Shown piece by piece: positions 1 through 11,317 of a DNA stretch of 64,000 nt. The notes under the pieces are model-generated. The model saw nothing but the letters and a program-made list of their open reading frames with translations. It was not told where the DNA came from and searched no databases. Location of the stretch: assembly GCA_021234155.1 (NCBI GenBank), contig JAJEKV010000207.1, forward strand, positions 1,240,001 through 1,304,000. Direction: 5' to 3'. The position numbers and the translations under genes are program-made. The stretch's first letter is position 1; the number at the start of each line of letters is the position of its first letter. The stretch comes from Isoetes taiwanensis. Lineage: Eukaryota > Streptophyta > Lycopodiopsida > Isoetales > Isoetaceae.

Positions 1-550
1 GAAAGATGCAAAGTAAATTTTAGAGCTCCGTTCTTTGACACAGTCTAGAATGGAAAAGATGTGCTTCACAGTCTAGAACGGAAAAGATGTTCTTTGACAC
101 AGTCTAGAACGGAAAAGATGTCCTCTTGGGAAGCTGCACATCGCCCACGTCTTCCTGGCCACGTCTTCCTGGCCATCATGGCAGCGTCTTCCTGACCATC
201 ATCTGTCATCACATTCGCACATTCGCACATTCGCTCATGGCAGCTCATCTTCTTTGTCACGATCACCTGGCCATGAATACAACATGCTATGTGCGAATAG
301 ACATGCAACTAACTTATGTTAATCCTAAACCCATGTCTATGGATTGAGTTGTCTTTCAAATTTCCTCATGGTTCAGGCATCACTGCGCACTTTTAGTGTA
401 GTCTTGAGAGGGAAAAAAAAACCGTTGAGCCTATTCCAAATGACCCATAGTGCCCAAGCTTTAATTATTTGGAAACAATTTGATTTGGCCACATGCTCTA
501 ACACTTGTTATCTCTCATGCTACATGGCTCATGCTAATTTTTATAGTGTA
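1..550. repeat. Short tandem repeats at left edge; no gene seen
   Basis: Positions 31-122 hold three copies of a unit of about 25-33 bp built around CACAGTCTAGAAYGGAAAAG. At 145-195 the phrase CGTCTTCCTGGCC recurs three times with variation, and at 212-236 ACATTCGC recurs three times. Both strands stay open here only because the repeats lack stops. I see no recognisable protein, so I call this simple repeat sequence. Confidence 0.6.
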
Positions 551-712
551 CTAGTAACGGTGCCCAGCATTGCGAGGCACAGGTTGGAAGCCTATAAATG
601 TTTTGGCCGTATACAACAACGACAGGGTGCCTTAAATTCCGCGGGGGAAACTTTTGTCGACGCGCATCAGCGCGGAGACAAAAGTTGACCCCCCATAATT
701 TATAGCACCCTG
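551..712 (-). mobile_element. Helitron 3' terminus (5' end not located)
   Basis: On the minus strand the sequence reads as a hairpin around GCCTCGCAATGCTGGGC, a short spacer, then CTAG at 554-551 followed by T. That is the canonical Helitron 3' end inserted between A and T. The subterminal phrase CTATAAATGTTTTGG also occurs just inside the Helitron end at 26375, which supports family membership. The stem is imperfect, so this copy is older than those at 16488 and 26372. The matching 5' TC end should lie to the right, but I could not place it. Confidence 0.65.
623..712. repeat. 90-bp imperfect inverted repeat (hairpin)
   Basis: The outer arms CAGGGTGCCTTAAATT (623) and AATTTATAGCACCCTG (697-712) pair with two mismatches. 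The inner arms AACTTTTGTC (649) and GACAAAAGTT (677-686) pair perfectly around a CGCGC/GCGCG core. The hairpin lies just inside the Helitron end at 551. It could be a structural part of that element or an independent small foldback insertion. Confidence 0.6.
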
Positions 713-2092
713 CCGTTCTTGCAACGTGAGTGTATAGGTGTCAAAGATTGTGACGTGGCACACAATTCTCTTTCTTTCCACTCCCTGCCTCCGGCCATGG
801 CAATGGCTGTTGAGAGGACGCCAGACTGTTTTTGATGGCGCTAGGCCATTCTAGAGGGTTTTTTTAGGGCGCAAGGTAGTTTTGGAGGCGCTATGCCACT
901 TTAAAGTTTTTGTTCAGCTTCTTTTGCATTTACAATAGTGATTTGCAATATTTCTGATAAATCTTTGTTTTGCGACACATTTGCGATTTTGGAGTATTTT
1001 TGTCAAGCTTCACATTTCTTTACAAATCTTGGTCAGCACTATGCCGCTTTAGAGGTTTGTGTTCAGCTTCTTTTGAATATACAGTCGTCATTTTCAACCT
1101 TTCTGATAAATCTTTGTATGCCTTCTATTTTTTGCTATAGATTTGCGATTTTGGAGTGTTCTTGTCAAGTTTCACGATTTCTTGCAAACGTTGATGATGT
1201 TTATGTGTTTTTTGCTTCTTTTCTGGTGTTCATGCTAATAATCCCTTTCTTTTCTTGTATGCAGTTTGTTTTCTTGATTGTTGGAGGTGCTACGAGCTTA
1301 AGAAGCATGCAACAATTCCAAGAGATGCAAGCGGAAGCGCCAGACTAGTTTTTTGTTTTCTAAGTTTTCTTTTCTGGATGTTATTTCGCTTTTATTGCAA
1401 TTAGTTTGCTGAGTTGCAGATCTGTATCAATAGCTTATTTAGTGTTCCCATGCCTATGCCTGCTCTGATTTCTGAAGCTCAGATTTGCTTACTATCTATC
1501 AAGAAGAAAGTAAGAATACGTATGATTTAATCAAGAAGGCTTGATCTATTCCCTATTTTGGGATTTTTTTCGTATTAATGAGGTTTGTTGTGTTAACATT
1601 TCAGTTTAGCTTTGGATAAAAGTTTGCCTTGAACAGAATTCTCAGAATGTGCAGTAAAATTTTCAGAAAGTTCACTAAAATTTTTGTAGGGTAAAAGATT
1701 TTAAAATGTCCAGTAAAACTCAAGAATGTAGAAATACCAACAAAGCCAAACGTTCCTTAAAAGAATGTAGTACACGTGGCAGCACACCATTGGAAGATAA
1801 GTCAGAATTTTTGACACCTTACATTTACACAATGTGAAAAGCACGTAGTAATAATGATGCCAAGTATTCTTGGGCTTTACTTGAAAATATGTAGATGATA
1901 CGCATGCATGCGCCTACGATCTACATTGCGCACACCTAGAACTGCAGCGAACCTAAACCTTAAACCTAGCATGGAATCTTGATCATCTTGCAGCATCAAA
2001 TTATGACCATTGGATCACTTTTGTAAAGCAAACACTGTCGAACATTGCTTAGAAACAAAATGTGAAATGGAGAATTCCTCCTTTTGAATTCT
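713..2092. other. Non-coding stretch with a diverged 148-bp tandem duplication
   Basis: Two related units lie head to tail at 891-1038 and 1039-1190. They share CTATGCC, TTCAGCTTCTTTTG, TTTCTGATAAATCTTTG, TTTGCGATTTTGGAGT and TTGTCAA at the same spacing, 148 bp apart. The rest, to the retrotransposon target site, is AT-rich with no supported gene. The open frame over 938-1348 is made of the duplication and matches nothing I know. Confidence 0.55.
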
Positions 2093-2097
2093 ATCAT

Positions 2098-2466
2098 TGT
2101 TAGAGCCTGGACTCTAACCTTGCAAGAAGGATGGAAAACCCAACAATCCAAGCTCAATCTATCAGAACAAGGCAATGCACAACACAAAGAATCATCATCT
2201 CCATAGCTAGATCAAGCAAAATCTTCTCTCTCAATACACCGTCCCTCTCTGTTCTTCTCTCTCTGCTCAGATAATACAGTGATCATAATGCCCACAATGC
2301 ATACGTGCAAATATCCTGCACGCGTGCATGCGCGTATATCACTCGATATACGGTATATGATGAGTGTGGTGGGTGGTGACAAGTGTGGTGAGTGGTGACG
2401 AGTGTGGTGAGTGGTGACGAGTGTGGTGAGTGGTGAATGGTGTGGTGAGTGGTGACGACCCCAACA
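2098..2466 (-). repeat. Ty3 element LTR (3' LTR in element orientation)
   Basis: This 369-bp repeat begins TGTTAGAGCC and ends ACCCCAACA. It contains a (GTGGTGAGTGGTGACGA)n minisatellite near 2366-2455, with one unit more than the LTR at 8794-9143. Just inside it, at 2468, lies TGGCGACCACAGTG, which resembles the PBS-like sequence expected only at the other end. No purine-rich tract is seen at this inner edge. Confidence 0.93.
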
Positions 2467-2979
2467 GTGGCGACCACAGTGGGAAAATGTGCCACTCCGT
2501 GGCGGAGAACCCACAACAAAACATACTACTATGGTCCTTGGGACATGTCCCCAAATGACCCATTTACACCCTCCTCAAATCCAAATGACTAATACAAACA
2601 CACTGGTCCAAAATGACAGTGATGAAACAGAGCCTCTGTAACTGTGGCAAACTTTGAAAGCTGATATCTTGAGTTCCAGACCTCCGTTTGACCTGTACCA
2701 TAGCTCGTTGGATTCGTATCGCCGAAACACATCTTTTGATGTAGGATAGATGAAGTATTACGGAACTGTCACCATCTGTTTTTACAGAAAAACGACCTGC
2801 TGTAACTCAAAAATTCTCCACAAATTCGCTGTAATTGGAGCTATGCCAAATCTGAATCCCTTAGAATAGCACTTCTCTTTCAAAATAAGGCCTGAGATCC
2901 TTGCCATTTCTGGGATTAGGCAACAATTCCCCTTCTGGAGTCATCAAGTAGAAAGCCCCACCTGGTACCTCTTTATCAA
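2467..2979 (-). other. Untranslated 3' region of the Ty3 element
   Basis: This stretch lies between the end of the integrase frame and the left LTR. I see no gene in it. In element orientation its last bases before the LTR are CCCACTGTGGTCGCCAC, which is not the usual polypurine tract. Confidence 0.6.
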
Positions 2980-3480
2980 TCAGAAATGGACTTCCCATGG
3001 GCTTTGAAATTTGGATAAATGCTTCTTTGTGGTCCTGCACAACACCAATTGCCCTTCCTCAAATGGATTGACAACCTGTAACTTATCTTTGATAAGCTTT
3101 ACTTTCTGTTTATGCCTCATATTGAAGTCTGCTGCTTCTCGTCTCATCTCTTCCAATTGCAGCAAATCATCCATCCTGTTATGCACTTGATTTGGATTTG
3201 GAACTTCTCCTAAATTCTCATAATAAGGTAGCTCCACAAATGAACACAAGGGAATGTCCAAATGAATAGGCATCACAGCTTGCACTCCATAAACCAACTC
3301 AAATGGTGTAAATCCTGTAGCTAACTTGTAAGTACACCTGAAACTCCATAAGGCACCTGTCAAGGCTTCATGCCAATTTCGTTGATTATCCTTCACTGTT
3401 TTGGCCAAGATAGCTTTCTGAATTTTGTTAGTAGACTCAGCTTGGCCATTGCCCCTGTGGATAATAAGCGAAGCTTGCAC
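2980..3480 (-). pseudogene. Ty3 integrase, C-terminal part
   Basis: The frame opens inside the integrase catalytic core. HRGNGQAEST carries the Glu of the D,D-35-E triad. Downstream, ALWSFRCTYK, GFTPFELVYG and QAVMPIHLDIP are typical of the end of the core in plant Ty3 integrases. It ends in a Lys-rich region without a chromodomain. A frameshift near 3480-3540 separates it from the upstream integrase segment, whose second Asp (LLSDGE, near 3545) lies in another frame. It is a segment of one polyprotein, not a separate gene. Confidence 0.85.
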
Positions 3481-3579
3481 ATGTTGAACACCAATCTTTT
3501 ACGTTAACCGAGCTACTACTTTCCCCATGAAATGAGTTCCCCGTCGGACAAAAGAATGGTTGGAACACCAAACCAGAAA

Positions 3580-4500
3580 TCAAATTGTGATAAAAAGAAA
3601 GCTTTGTGGTATTTTTTCGTAGCATGCTTTCTTTGGAATTGCTTCTACCCACTTTGTAAACATACATGTGGCTGCCAAGATATACTTATGACCTTTGGAA
3701 GATGGAGGATTGATAGGCCCAATGTAATCCAATCCCCACATATGAAACGGACCAACACTCAAAATAGGATGGAATGGCATATTATTGTGGCCTGTTAATT
3801 GTTTATGCCTTTGGCACTTCTCACATTTGCTAACAAAGTCTCTAGTATCCTTGTAAAGAGTTGGCCAATAATATCCCCAATGAAGGATCTTCCTAGCTGT
3901 GGTTCTGGCTGCAAAATGCCCCTGACAATCATGTGCTTGCTGCAACAAATCATGAGTTTGCTGACCAGCAACACACCTTAATAAGAGACCTTCCATAGTC
4001 CTCTTATAAAGAATAGCCTCATGCACCACATAACCAGCTGCTTGTACTCTAAGAGCATGCTTTTGTTGCTTCGAAAATGATGAAGGATAAGTCTGAACTT
4101 GTAAATACCTGTATATATTGGCATACCAAAGATCCACGGTCTCAATGAACCCTTGTAATACTCCATTATCCTGAGCTGCTACTGGCTGGTCTGTTTCTTC
4201 TTCTATTTCAGCACCATTACTCAAATAGGCACTTGGATTATGAGCTCCTTGAGCCATCTTAACATACTTCAACTCAAATTCTTGTATTATAAGAGCCCAT
4301 CTTGTAAACTTAGGATCTTGGACAGTCTTGTTGTAAATGCATGGCAATGGGTTCACATCCATATGAATGTAAACATACTGTACATTTGCTGAATTCCATT
4401 GTGATGGAAGAAGATAATGTCTAAATTTGTTCAAGGCCCACTTCAATGCCAACCCAAGATGCTCCACATGAGTCCATTTCTGCTCTTGTGGAGTTAACAC
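3580..4500 (-). pseudogene. Ty3 RNase H end and integrase N-terminal part
   Basis: Residues 1-100 (LTPQEQKWTHVEHLGLALKW, then ALIIQEFELKYVKMAQGAHN) match the second half of the retroviral-type RNase H domain. Residues 190-235 form the integrase zinc-binding HHCC module (HDLLQQAHDCQGHFAARTTA, then CEKCQRHK). MWGLDYIGPI contains the first catalytic Asp. The frame stops near 3580, where a single-base shift moves the second Asp to another frame. The upstream half of RNase H is in the preceding frame near 4500-4560. The product would be part of the Pol polyprotein. Confidence 0.88.
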
Positions 4501-4521
4501 TCGCTAGCATAGTAATTCACA

Positions 4522-5355
4522 TCATAATGCTTTTTGCTGATTTTTTCGACATAGTGTGACAGCCAAAGCTTGCTCCCAAACTGTAAAGAATAAATGAAAT
4601 GGCTCACTCATTCTTGGAGGAATCAGCAAAGTTCTCTCTTTTAATTGTGCAAGACACCATTCAAATGCTTCTTGAGCATCTTCCTTCCATCTAAAATGCT
4701 GCCCTGGCTTCATACAATCCACAAGTGGCTGGGTTACTTTAGCAAAATTATGCAAATACCTCCTACTAAAACTGAGTTGGCCATATAAGCTTCTCACTTG
4801 GGATACATTTGTAGGTGGTTTGACCTTCTCCAAGGCTGCAATCTTACCATGATCCACTTGTAATCCCTTTTCTGAAACATAATTGCCCAATAGTTTTCCT
4901 CCTCTAGTGAAGAAAATACACTTAGCAGGATTCAAACTTATACCATACAACCGGCATCTTTCAAGAACTTTTCTGAGATGATCCAAGTGATCCTTTCTTG
5001 GATTAGAAAATACTGTTAAGTCATCTATAAAGACTCTCAAAAAGTCTAAAATATCATGAAAAGCATATGTCATAGCTCGTTGAAATGTGGCTGGAGCATT
5101 TGTAAGGCCAAAAGGTAATACCTTATAAGCATAGATGCCAAAAGGTGTTCGAAAAGCCGTCATTGCTTGATGTGGTGGATAGATTTGGATCTGATTATAT
5201 CCTGAGTAACCATCCAAGAAAGAATAGGCCTGATTTCCTGCAACAATATCCAGCAAAGTGTCTATGAATGGTGTAGGAAAATGATCTCTTTTGGTAGCTT
5301 TGTTGAGATCTCTGTAATCAATGCATACTCGGATTGAGTTATTTGGCTTTCTCAC
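4522..5355 (-). pseudogene. Ty3 reverse transcriptase
   Basis: The reverse transcriptase palm is intact over this frame: VCIDYRDLNKAT, FPTPFIDTLL, FLDGYSGYNQ, PFGLTNAPATFQRAM and the active-site FIDDL. The thumb and start of RNase H follow (FRWKEDAQEAFEWCLAQLKE). Upstream, the conserved lead-in to the RT lies in another frame because of an extra G in a GGGG run near 5408. Downstream, the frame breaks again near 4520-4560. The residues point to the Athila/Tat branch. It is probably inactive as it stands unless the single-base breaks are sequence errors. Confidence 0.9.
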
Positions 5356-5448
5356 TGGTACAATAGAACTGATCCAATCTGAATTTGGCTTTGGGACAAT
5401 AAATCCCCGCCTCCAAAAGCTTCATGACTTCAACCTTTACTTGCTCCT

Positions 5449-8067
5449 CTATTCTTTGGACTCATTCTCCTTTGAGCTTGTTGGATTTGGTTTTGATCCT
5501 TGTTTCAAATCAATGGTATGAACCACAACCTCCGGTGGAATGCCTTTCAATTCTTTGTAATTTCTTGCCAAAACATCCCTGAATTCTCTTAACAAAGATA
5601 TCAAATCACGTTCCTCCTCTTGAGTAAGATCTCCTCCAATAGTAACCAATTCTTCTTGATTTCCTTGAGAAATATTGATGTTCTTGACTGAATGTGGTGA
5701 CTGTAATGAAGGTGGTGAGTGTGGTGACGAATGTGGTGAATGTGGTGATTGTGGTGAATGTGGTGACAGTGATGAATGTGGTGTGTGTGATGACTGTGGT
5801 GGATGTGATGATTGTGATGAATTTGGTGCATGTGGTGACTGTAATGACTGTGGTGAATATGGACTGATCTGATTTACCTCATCCTCCAGAATGTGCGCAT
5901 GCCACCAAGCTGCTTGTCCTTGTATAGTGGGCTGATTTCTATTTACCCCATCCATGCTTGATGTCAAAATCAACATCTCTACTTGATCTTGATCAATTCC
6001 TTGCTGAAATAAAGTCTCACCAATGGGTCTTTGAATGGACTCCTCCTGCATGTTTACAAGAGTCTCTTGTAACTCACCTTCACCAATACTTTCAAGTCTT
6101 TGGAGATACTTATCTACAACTTGCTGCTGTAAATGACATATTTCTGAAATTTGGGTACCTCTTAACCACTTGTACAAAGTCTTATCTTCCCTGTCACCCA
6201 CTTCCAAGACATGAAAACAACTAAGACCTTGCTGCCCTGACACCATAGCATTCTCTTTGCTGATTTCTAACTGCGGGCTGCTCAAAGAAGGATTGCAAAG
6301 AAAGGTACCTTTTGCTGATTTCAGAGGATGATCTATAGTAACCTTGTGTTCCCCTTGAAAGATGCTCATTTCGCGCTTCCTCCATGAAGTCTCAGCTTGT
6401 ACGGCATCTAACCATGTACGGCTCAGCAACAAAGTATAAGTTTCAGCATGCACACTCTCTGGAAATTTCAAAACCATGAAATCCAAGATTGCTTCCACCT
6501 CATAGACCTTGCATAAGACATTTCTTATGACTCCCATAGGCTGCACCTTCATTTGATTGAATGCTTTGAGCATCATAGTTGTCGGTTCCATCATTTTCAA
6601 TCCAACTTGAAGCATTATGTGATAAGGCATTACATTCACTCCACTGCCGGTATCTATGTTGGCATCTTTGATTAAATATCCATTGATACTCACATCACAA
6701 AGAAATGGCCCTGGATCCTTGGATTGCCGGGCTGGTGGCTCCATTCTACTCTTATTAGTATCATTTGAGATGATTTGTTGGACTGAAATTTCTGATTTTG
6801 TTCTTCCCCCTAACTCTTGCAACAAATTTGGAGAATAATGCATCAATTGCTCAAGAGTAAGTGTAACTTTAGTGGCCAAAACTTGGCTGATCACATCATC
6901 TTCATTTTGAATTTGCTCATCCACCATAGGAGGCATCACTATGGGCTGATTTTCTTTGATAGACTGAAACTGTTCTGTGGGCAGCACATTGAATTGCACC
7001 TTCTTAGGTGCTGACACCTTCAAAGCTTGTTCCTTCAAAGCCTTTGGAAAAGAGGTCTTAGTCTTCTCTGCAATTGGCACTACTCTTGGTTCTTGAACCA
7101 CCTTTTGTGATCTTGTAACTGCATTTACTTCTCCAATCTCTTCTTCTTGCTGAAATGGGTCATGCTCCACCTCAACAAATCCACAATTTACTACTGATTT
7201 TGCCTTCTCTTGCTTCTTAAGCTCCTCAATAATAGCCTTAACTTGAGGATTATCAATGTACTTTGCATCTTGAATGCGAACATCATTATTAGGAAGAGGT
7301 ACTGATTCAAACACTTGCTTCTTTGGTGGATACTTGTTGGTTGCCCATTCTGGTTTCCCATGGATTTTCCAACAAGTAGTCTCATCATGCTTGAATTTAT
7401 CACATAACTTGCAATATAAATGAGCCTTACTTGGATACCATCCCTGTTTTGGCTGCACCATTGGTGTGGAACCCATTGGAACTTGTTGGGCAATTGGAGC
7501 TTGTGGCATCATTGGAACTTGTGGTATGATAGGTGCTGCCTGCATTGGTTGAATAGGAATAGGTGATGCTTGTTGCATAACAGCAAATACCGGATTGGCC
7601 CTCTCAAAGAATCTCTTCTCCCTACATTCTTGATCATTATGGCCCTTGATTTGGCATCTTGAGCAGAATTTCAGCAATCTACATGTAGTATCAGAATGTT
7701 CAATAGACCCACAATACTCACAAGTAATAAACTGCACCTCCCTTGGCTTCTCACCAATTGTGAGCTTAGAAATCTTGGCTGCAATATCCTCTGTTTTATG
7801 CTCTGGAGCAGCAACTTCATGAATGTATCCTAGCTTATCTTCAGCCTTGAGAGCATACTTTTGTGCCTCTAGTAATGTTGTAGGCTGTTTAGCCTTCACC
7901 TTATGAGCAATAGCTCGTTTCAGCCCCTTCACATACCATTGGATATCCATTTCATCATTCCTTGCAAACTTCCAATGAACCACGGCTTTGAGAACCGCAA
8001 TATACCTCTGATTATACTCTCTAATTGATTCATCTTCCTTTTGTGTGAAATTGGTCCACCTTTCCAT
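5449..8067 (-). pseudogene. Ty3 Gag, three zinc knuckles, and aspartic protease
   Basis: This 872-codon frame starts inside Gag (MERWTNFTQKEDESIREYNQ). Three CX2CX4HX4C knuckles follow: CEYCGSIEHSDTTC, CSRCQIKGHNDQEC and CKLCDKFKHDETTC. The third is separated from the first two by a Gln/Pro/Met-rich spacer. DANIDTGSGVNVMPY is the DTG active site of the aspartic protease. A low-complexity Ser-Pro-His tract follows near residues 745-800, encoded by a minisatellite. The first Gag residues lie in a second frame upstream (8603-8400), and a shift near 5450 ends the frame before RT. The true protein would be a Gag-Pro or Gag-Pol precursor. Confidence 0.9.
5690..5865 (-). repeat. Minisatellite coding a Ser-Pro-His linker between protease and RT
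   Basis: The plus strand reads as repeated GGTGAATGTGGTGA-type units of 9 or 15 bases. On the minus strand these encode runs such as SPHSPQSPHSPHSSPHSP. The units are very close in sequence to the GTGGTGAGTGGTGACGA repeats in the LTRs. The tract stays in frame, so it expanded by whole codons or under selection. Confidence 0.85.
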
Positions 8068-8399
8068 AGTCTTATCCTTACCATGAACTTCTTGATAATT
8101 AGCAATGAATGCTTCCTTTAATTCGATATGTCATGGTGGTATGGCTGGGTTTGTGCCCATTCCTCCCTTGAATCTTGCAAAGAACTATGAAACCACAGCA
8201 AATAATCACTGACCCGGTAACTTAGATTGGCTGGCAATACCTCTCAAACTTCACAATATGCTTCAAAGGATCGATCTACCGGATCATCAAACTTTGGAAT
8301 CCCCATTGTAACGAAAACCCCATACCATAGGTGGTATTACAACCATCTCCGCCTCTTCTTGGGTTTCTTGAAATTGGAAAAACGAAATTGAATCTCCCT

Positions 8400-8603
8400 T
8401 CAATTTGAAAACGAAATTGGATTACCTTCTAGATCGGTAAATGGAATCAAAACCTCCGGATGAGAATTAGACCCCGGATCTTCTCCCAAATCTGAAAACG
8501 AAATTGAATCTTGATGCAATTTTGAGCCCAAAGATTGACTCACCGGTCCCCTTCTTGTTACGATAGAGCTTGGTGGTATCTCCTTCTTACTTCTCTTGGG
8601 CAT
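8400..8603 (-). pseudogene. Probable start of Ty3 Gag
   Basis: A Met-started frame of 67 codons (MPKRSKKEIPPSSIVTRRGP) begins about 190 bases inside the right LTR, where Gag normally starts. It runs into the main Gag frame only after a break in 8068-8400. The assignment rests mainly on position; I do not recognise a Gag-specific motif here. Confidence 0.5.
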
Positions 8604-8793
8604 AAAACTATGCTCCCCTTGTCAAATTCTACCCCACAAATCAATTACGGCAAAATCCCCTTCACCCAAGAAATTGCTCCTTTCTCAATGGTGCCGTTCT
8701 TTACCGACGATCACCAATACCAATGGTAACAACTCCTTTTTCAATGGAAATTCTTGCCGATCAATGGTCTGTCGAGCACCGTGGTCGCCAAAT

Positions 8794-9143
8794 TGTTAGA
8801 GCCTGGACTCTAACCTTGCAAGAAGGATGGAAAACCCAACAATCCAAGCTCAATCTATCAGAACAAGGCAATGCACAACACAAAGAATCATCATCTCCAT
8901 AGCTAGATCAAGCAAAATCTTCTCTCTCAATACACCGTCCCTCTCTGTTCTTCTCTCTCTGCTCTGATAATACAGTGATCATAATGCCCACAATGCATAC
9001 GTGCAAATATCCTGCACGCGTGCATGCGCGTATATCACTCGATATACGGTATATGATGAGTGTGGTGGGTGGTGACAAGTGTGGTGAGTGGTGACGAATG
9101 TGGTGAGTGGTGAATGGTGTGGTGAGTGGTGACGACCCCAACA
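8794..9143 (-). repeat. Ty3 element LTR (5' LTR in element orientation)
   Basis: This 350-bp repeat begins TGTTAGAGCC and ends ACCCCAACA. It matches the left LTR apart from rare substitutions (for example CTCAGATAAT against CTCTGATAAT) and one fewer 19-bp minisatellite unit. In element orientation TTTGGCGACCACGGTG follows directly at 8792-8777 and is the presumed primer-binding site. I could not assign its tRNA with certainty. Confidence 0.93.
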
Positions 9144-9148
9144 ATCAT

Positions 9149-11317
9149 TCTAAGAAACTTCGGTATGGAAGATGCATATGATCATATAGGGGATAACAGT
9201 TTCATGTTGCATTATACATACGTTGCATATCAATGTTAACTTTTTTATTTCTGTAGGGGCATGTGTCAATGCCTTTGCCCTAATGAGGGCATAGGCAGTA
9301 GTTGTCTACGTTCAATATAGAAGGAATAATTATATATATCGACCACCAAAGATGTTTTTTTATTCCTCCTTCTGATGGTGGAAGTTTCCAGATGCAATCT
9401 GCTACAACTTCAAACCTGAGAAGGTCCTCTAATTTCAAGTCAAAGTGATACTTGAGCTTTTCCACCCATTGCAGTTGTAGGACGCAATTCTGATATGGCA
9501 CGCCTTATGGCCGCAATTGATGGAGACACTTGAACGGCACTATGGCTTGCAGTTAGGGTCCCTATCATGCTTGATGTTGTGGCAGACTGCACCTGGAAGT
9601 AACAAGAGTTTCTAGTATTGAAATACTCTGAGAAAATGCAGTGTAGCGAGTTGGCATTCCCTTTCGGAAGTTAAGTTTTAGACGGATCACAATCACAATC
9701 ACAATCCTTGTAAGCTATTTTATTCATGTATACCAGTAATTCAACAGATGCTGGTATGCGATCCTTCGAGCATTTTATATTATACCACTAATTGAAATTT
9801 TGCTCATTGCAAATACTGAATTATTCGAAGGACCTAAGCAGGTGATACCGCTTAGAATTGTGACATTCGAGCCTGATAGAAGGTGGTGTATGGAGATATT
9901 ACAAGGTGTGCCACAAATTCTTGGGGATAAATAAAAGGAAGTGTGTCAGTTTATAACGTCAAGTGAAAAGAATAAGATAGGTGAGCAAATGGTTTAGTAT
10001 ATCTTGCAGCTCAAATATTACGACCCTGCTATGATGTTGGCAAGTTCAGCGAAGCCTAAAGCCAGTAGAAAGGATCACAGCGCTAGAGGTCACCACAGAC
10101 CACTGCCCTCCTATGAATACCGTTGGCCTCAAATGCAATAGGGATATACCGTTGGGATTCAGTGCATGCAGAAGGTATATTGCTAATAACAAAAAACCAC
10201 ATGTGATAAAGGCCCGGAAGGATATCAAATTGCCCACGCAGATGGACAACACGTGGGTAGCTGCAAGGTGCAAGGATATTAACAGGTAATTTCTGAAGAA
10301 ATTGAAAGCTAGTGCCAGCACACAGGTGCCCTCAACAAGGTCGGGTCCATCTTTAAAGCGCAAGTCACCTAAACCTTCGAAGGCCAACTCGCTTGAATCT
10401 TCAAAGGTGAAGTCGCCTCAATCTTCAAATGGCTAAGAATTGGCTAAGAATATTTTGTAACATATTTATAAAAATGTCACTCACGTCTATGACAAAGGTG
10501 GGCACTCCATGTGGTTGACTACATGTAGAGATTGCATTGGCTAAAAATTAAAGGCCAACTTTGGATGTTTTGTAACACATTAAGAATGTGGCATGTCTAT
10601 GGGGTATGATTATGGGGTCGTATGACGTTTATAAAGTTTGAGTAAGGATAATGAAGATGATCTTTTCTTTGTCCGGGAGAATGTGAAAAATAGATCTTCA
10701 CTTTGCTCAAATATTCTCACAAATGCCTAATATTTATATCATTTTTTGTCAAAGTTTAGCTGTGATAGAAATATTTGAAGGAAGAAAACAGATTGTTTAG
10801 CTAAAGAGAAAAAAATTGTAATTCAGGAAAAGCATCTAATTTAGCCAAACTTAAAGAACTTTTGACACCAATTTCAAGGTAGTTTAGTTAAACCTATTAT
10901 GGCGAGACAAAAAAATGGGTTTATTAATTTACTCCCTGAGAAGAAGGGCGTGATTTGAGTCAGATTTTACTTTTTAGAGTTCATGAGCTTCATTTTCCGA
11001 AATATTCTGGAGAGTTTGATGCATTTTTCACGTATTTTTGTTGTATTTGCCTGAATTTAGGGTATCTAGGCATTTTCAACCATGGTCTAGAGGGTTTCAA
11101 ATAAGCCAATAATTATGGGCTTTGAATAATTCATCAGAAATAGACTTAATTCTTATCTAGGGAAGATCTTGGGCCACAAGTATACAATGCTCGACCATGA
11201 AGAAATTTAAAAATGGGGGCATGGCAACAACAAGGGTATAAAATGGTGAGGAAAACTAAAATAATATGGCAAAGGGGGTAAGAACGAAAGTAAAATGTGG
11301 CAATGGGAATAATGGAT
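9149..11317. other. No recognisable gene
   Basis: The sequence is AT-rich with scattered short open frames. A pair of related 15-20 bp phrases at 10370-10430 (CCTTCGAAGGCCAACTCGC and TCTTCAAAGGTGAAGTCGC) may be a Ser/Lys-rich coding remnant on the plus strand (KRKSPKPSKANSLESSKVKS). I cannot tie it to a family. Confidence 0.4.

Larger units (their letters stand above)
2098..9143 (-). mobile_element. Complete Ty3/gypsy retrotransposon, Athila/Tat-like, pol frameshifted
   Basis: Two near-identical LTRs, both TG...CA, bound a 6.3-kb interior and are flanked by the 5-bp duplication ATCAT (2093-2097 and 9144-9148). On the minus strand the order is gag with CCHC knuckles, aspartic protease, reverse transcriptase, RNase H and integrase. 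RT before integrase defines Ty3/gypsy. RT motifs such as FLDGYSGYNQI and NAPATFQRAM resemble the Athila/Tat branch. No chromodomain is seen. The LTRs differ by a few bases and one 19-bp repeat, so insertion is recent, yet pol needs several one-base shifts to be read. Confidence 0.93.

Noticed and set aside
938-1348. 136-residue membrane-like protein
   Set aside because: The frame is built from a diverged 148-bp tandem duplication and has no start context or family match.
2212-2563. His/Thr/Ser-rich proteins in the left LTR
   Set aside because: These are readings of the LTR minisatellite in three frames.
5601-5872. His-rich and Cys/Gly-rich frames overlapping the Ty3 linker
   Set aside because: These are other-frame readings of the minisatellite that encodes the Ser-Pro-His linker.
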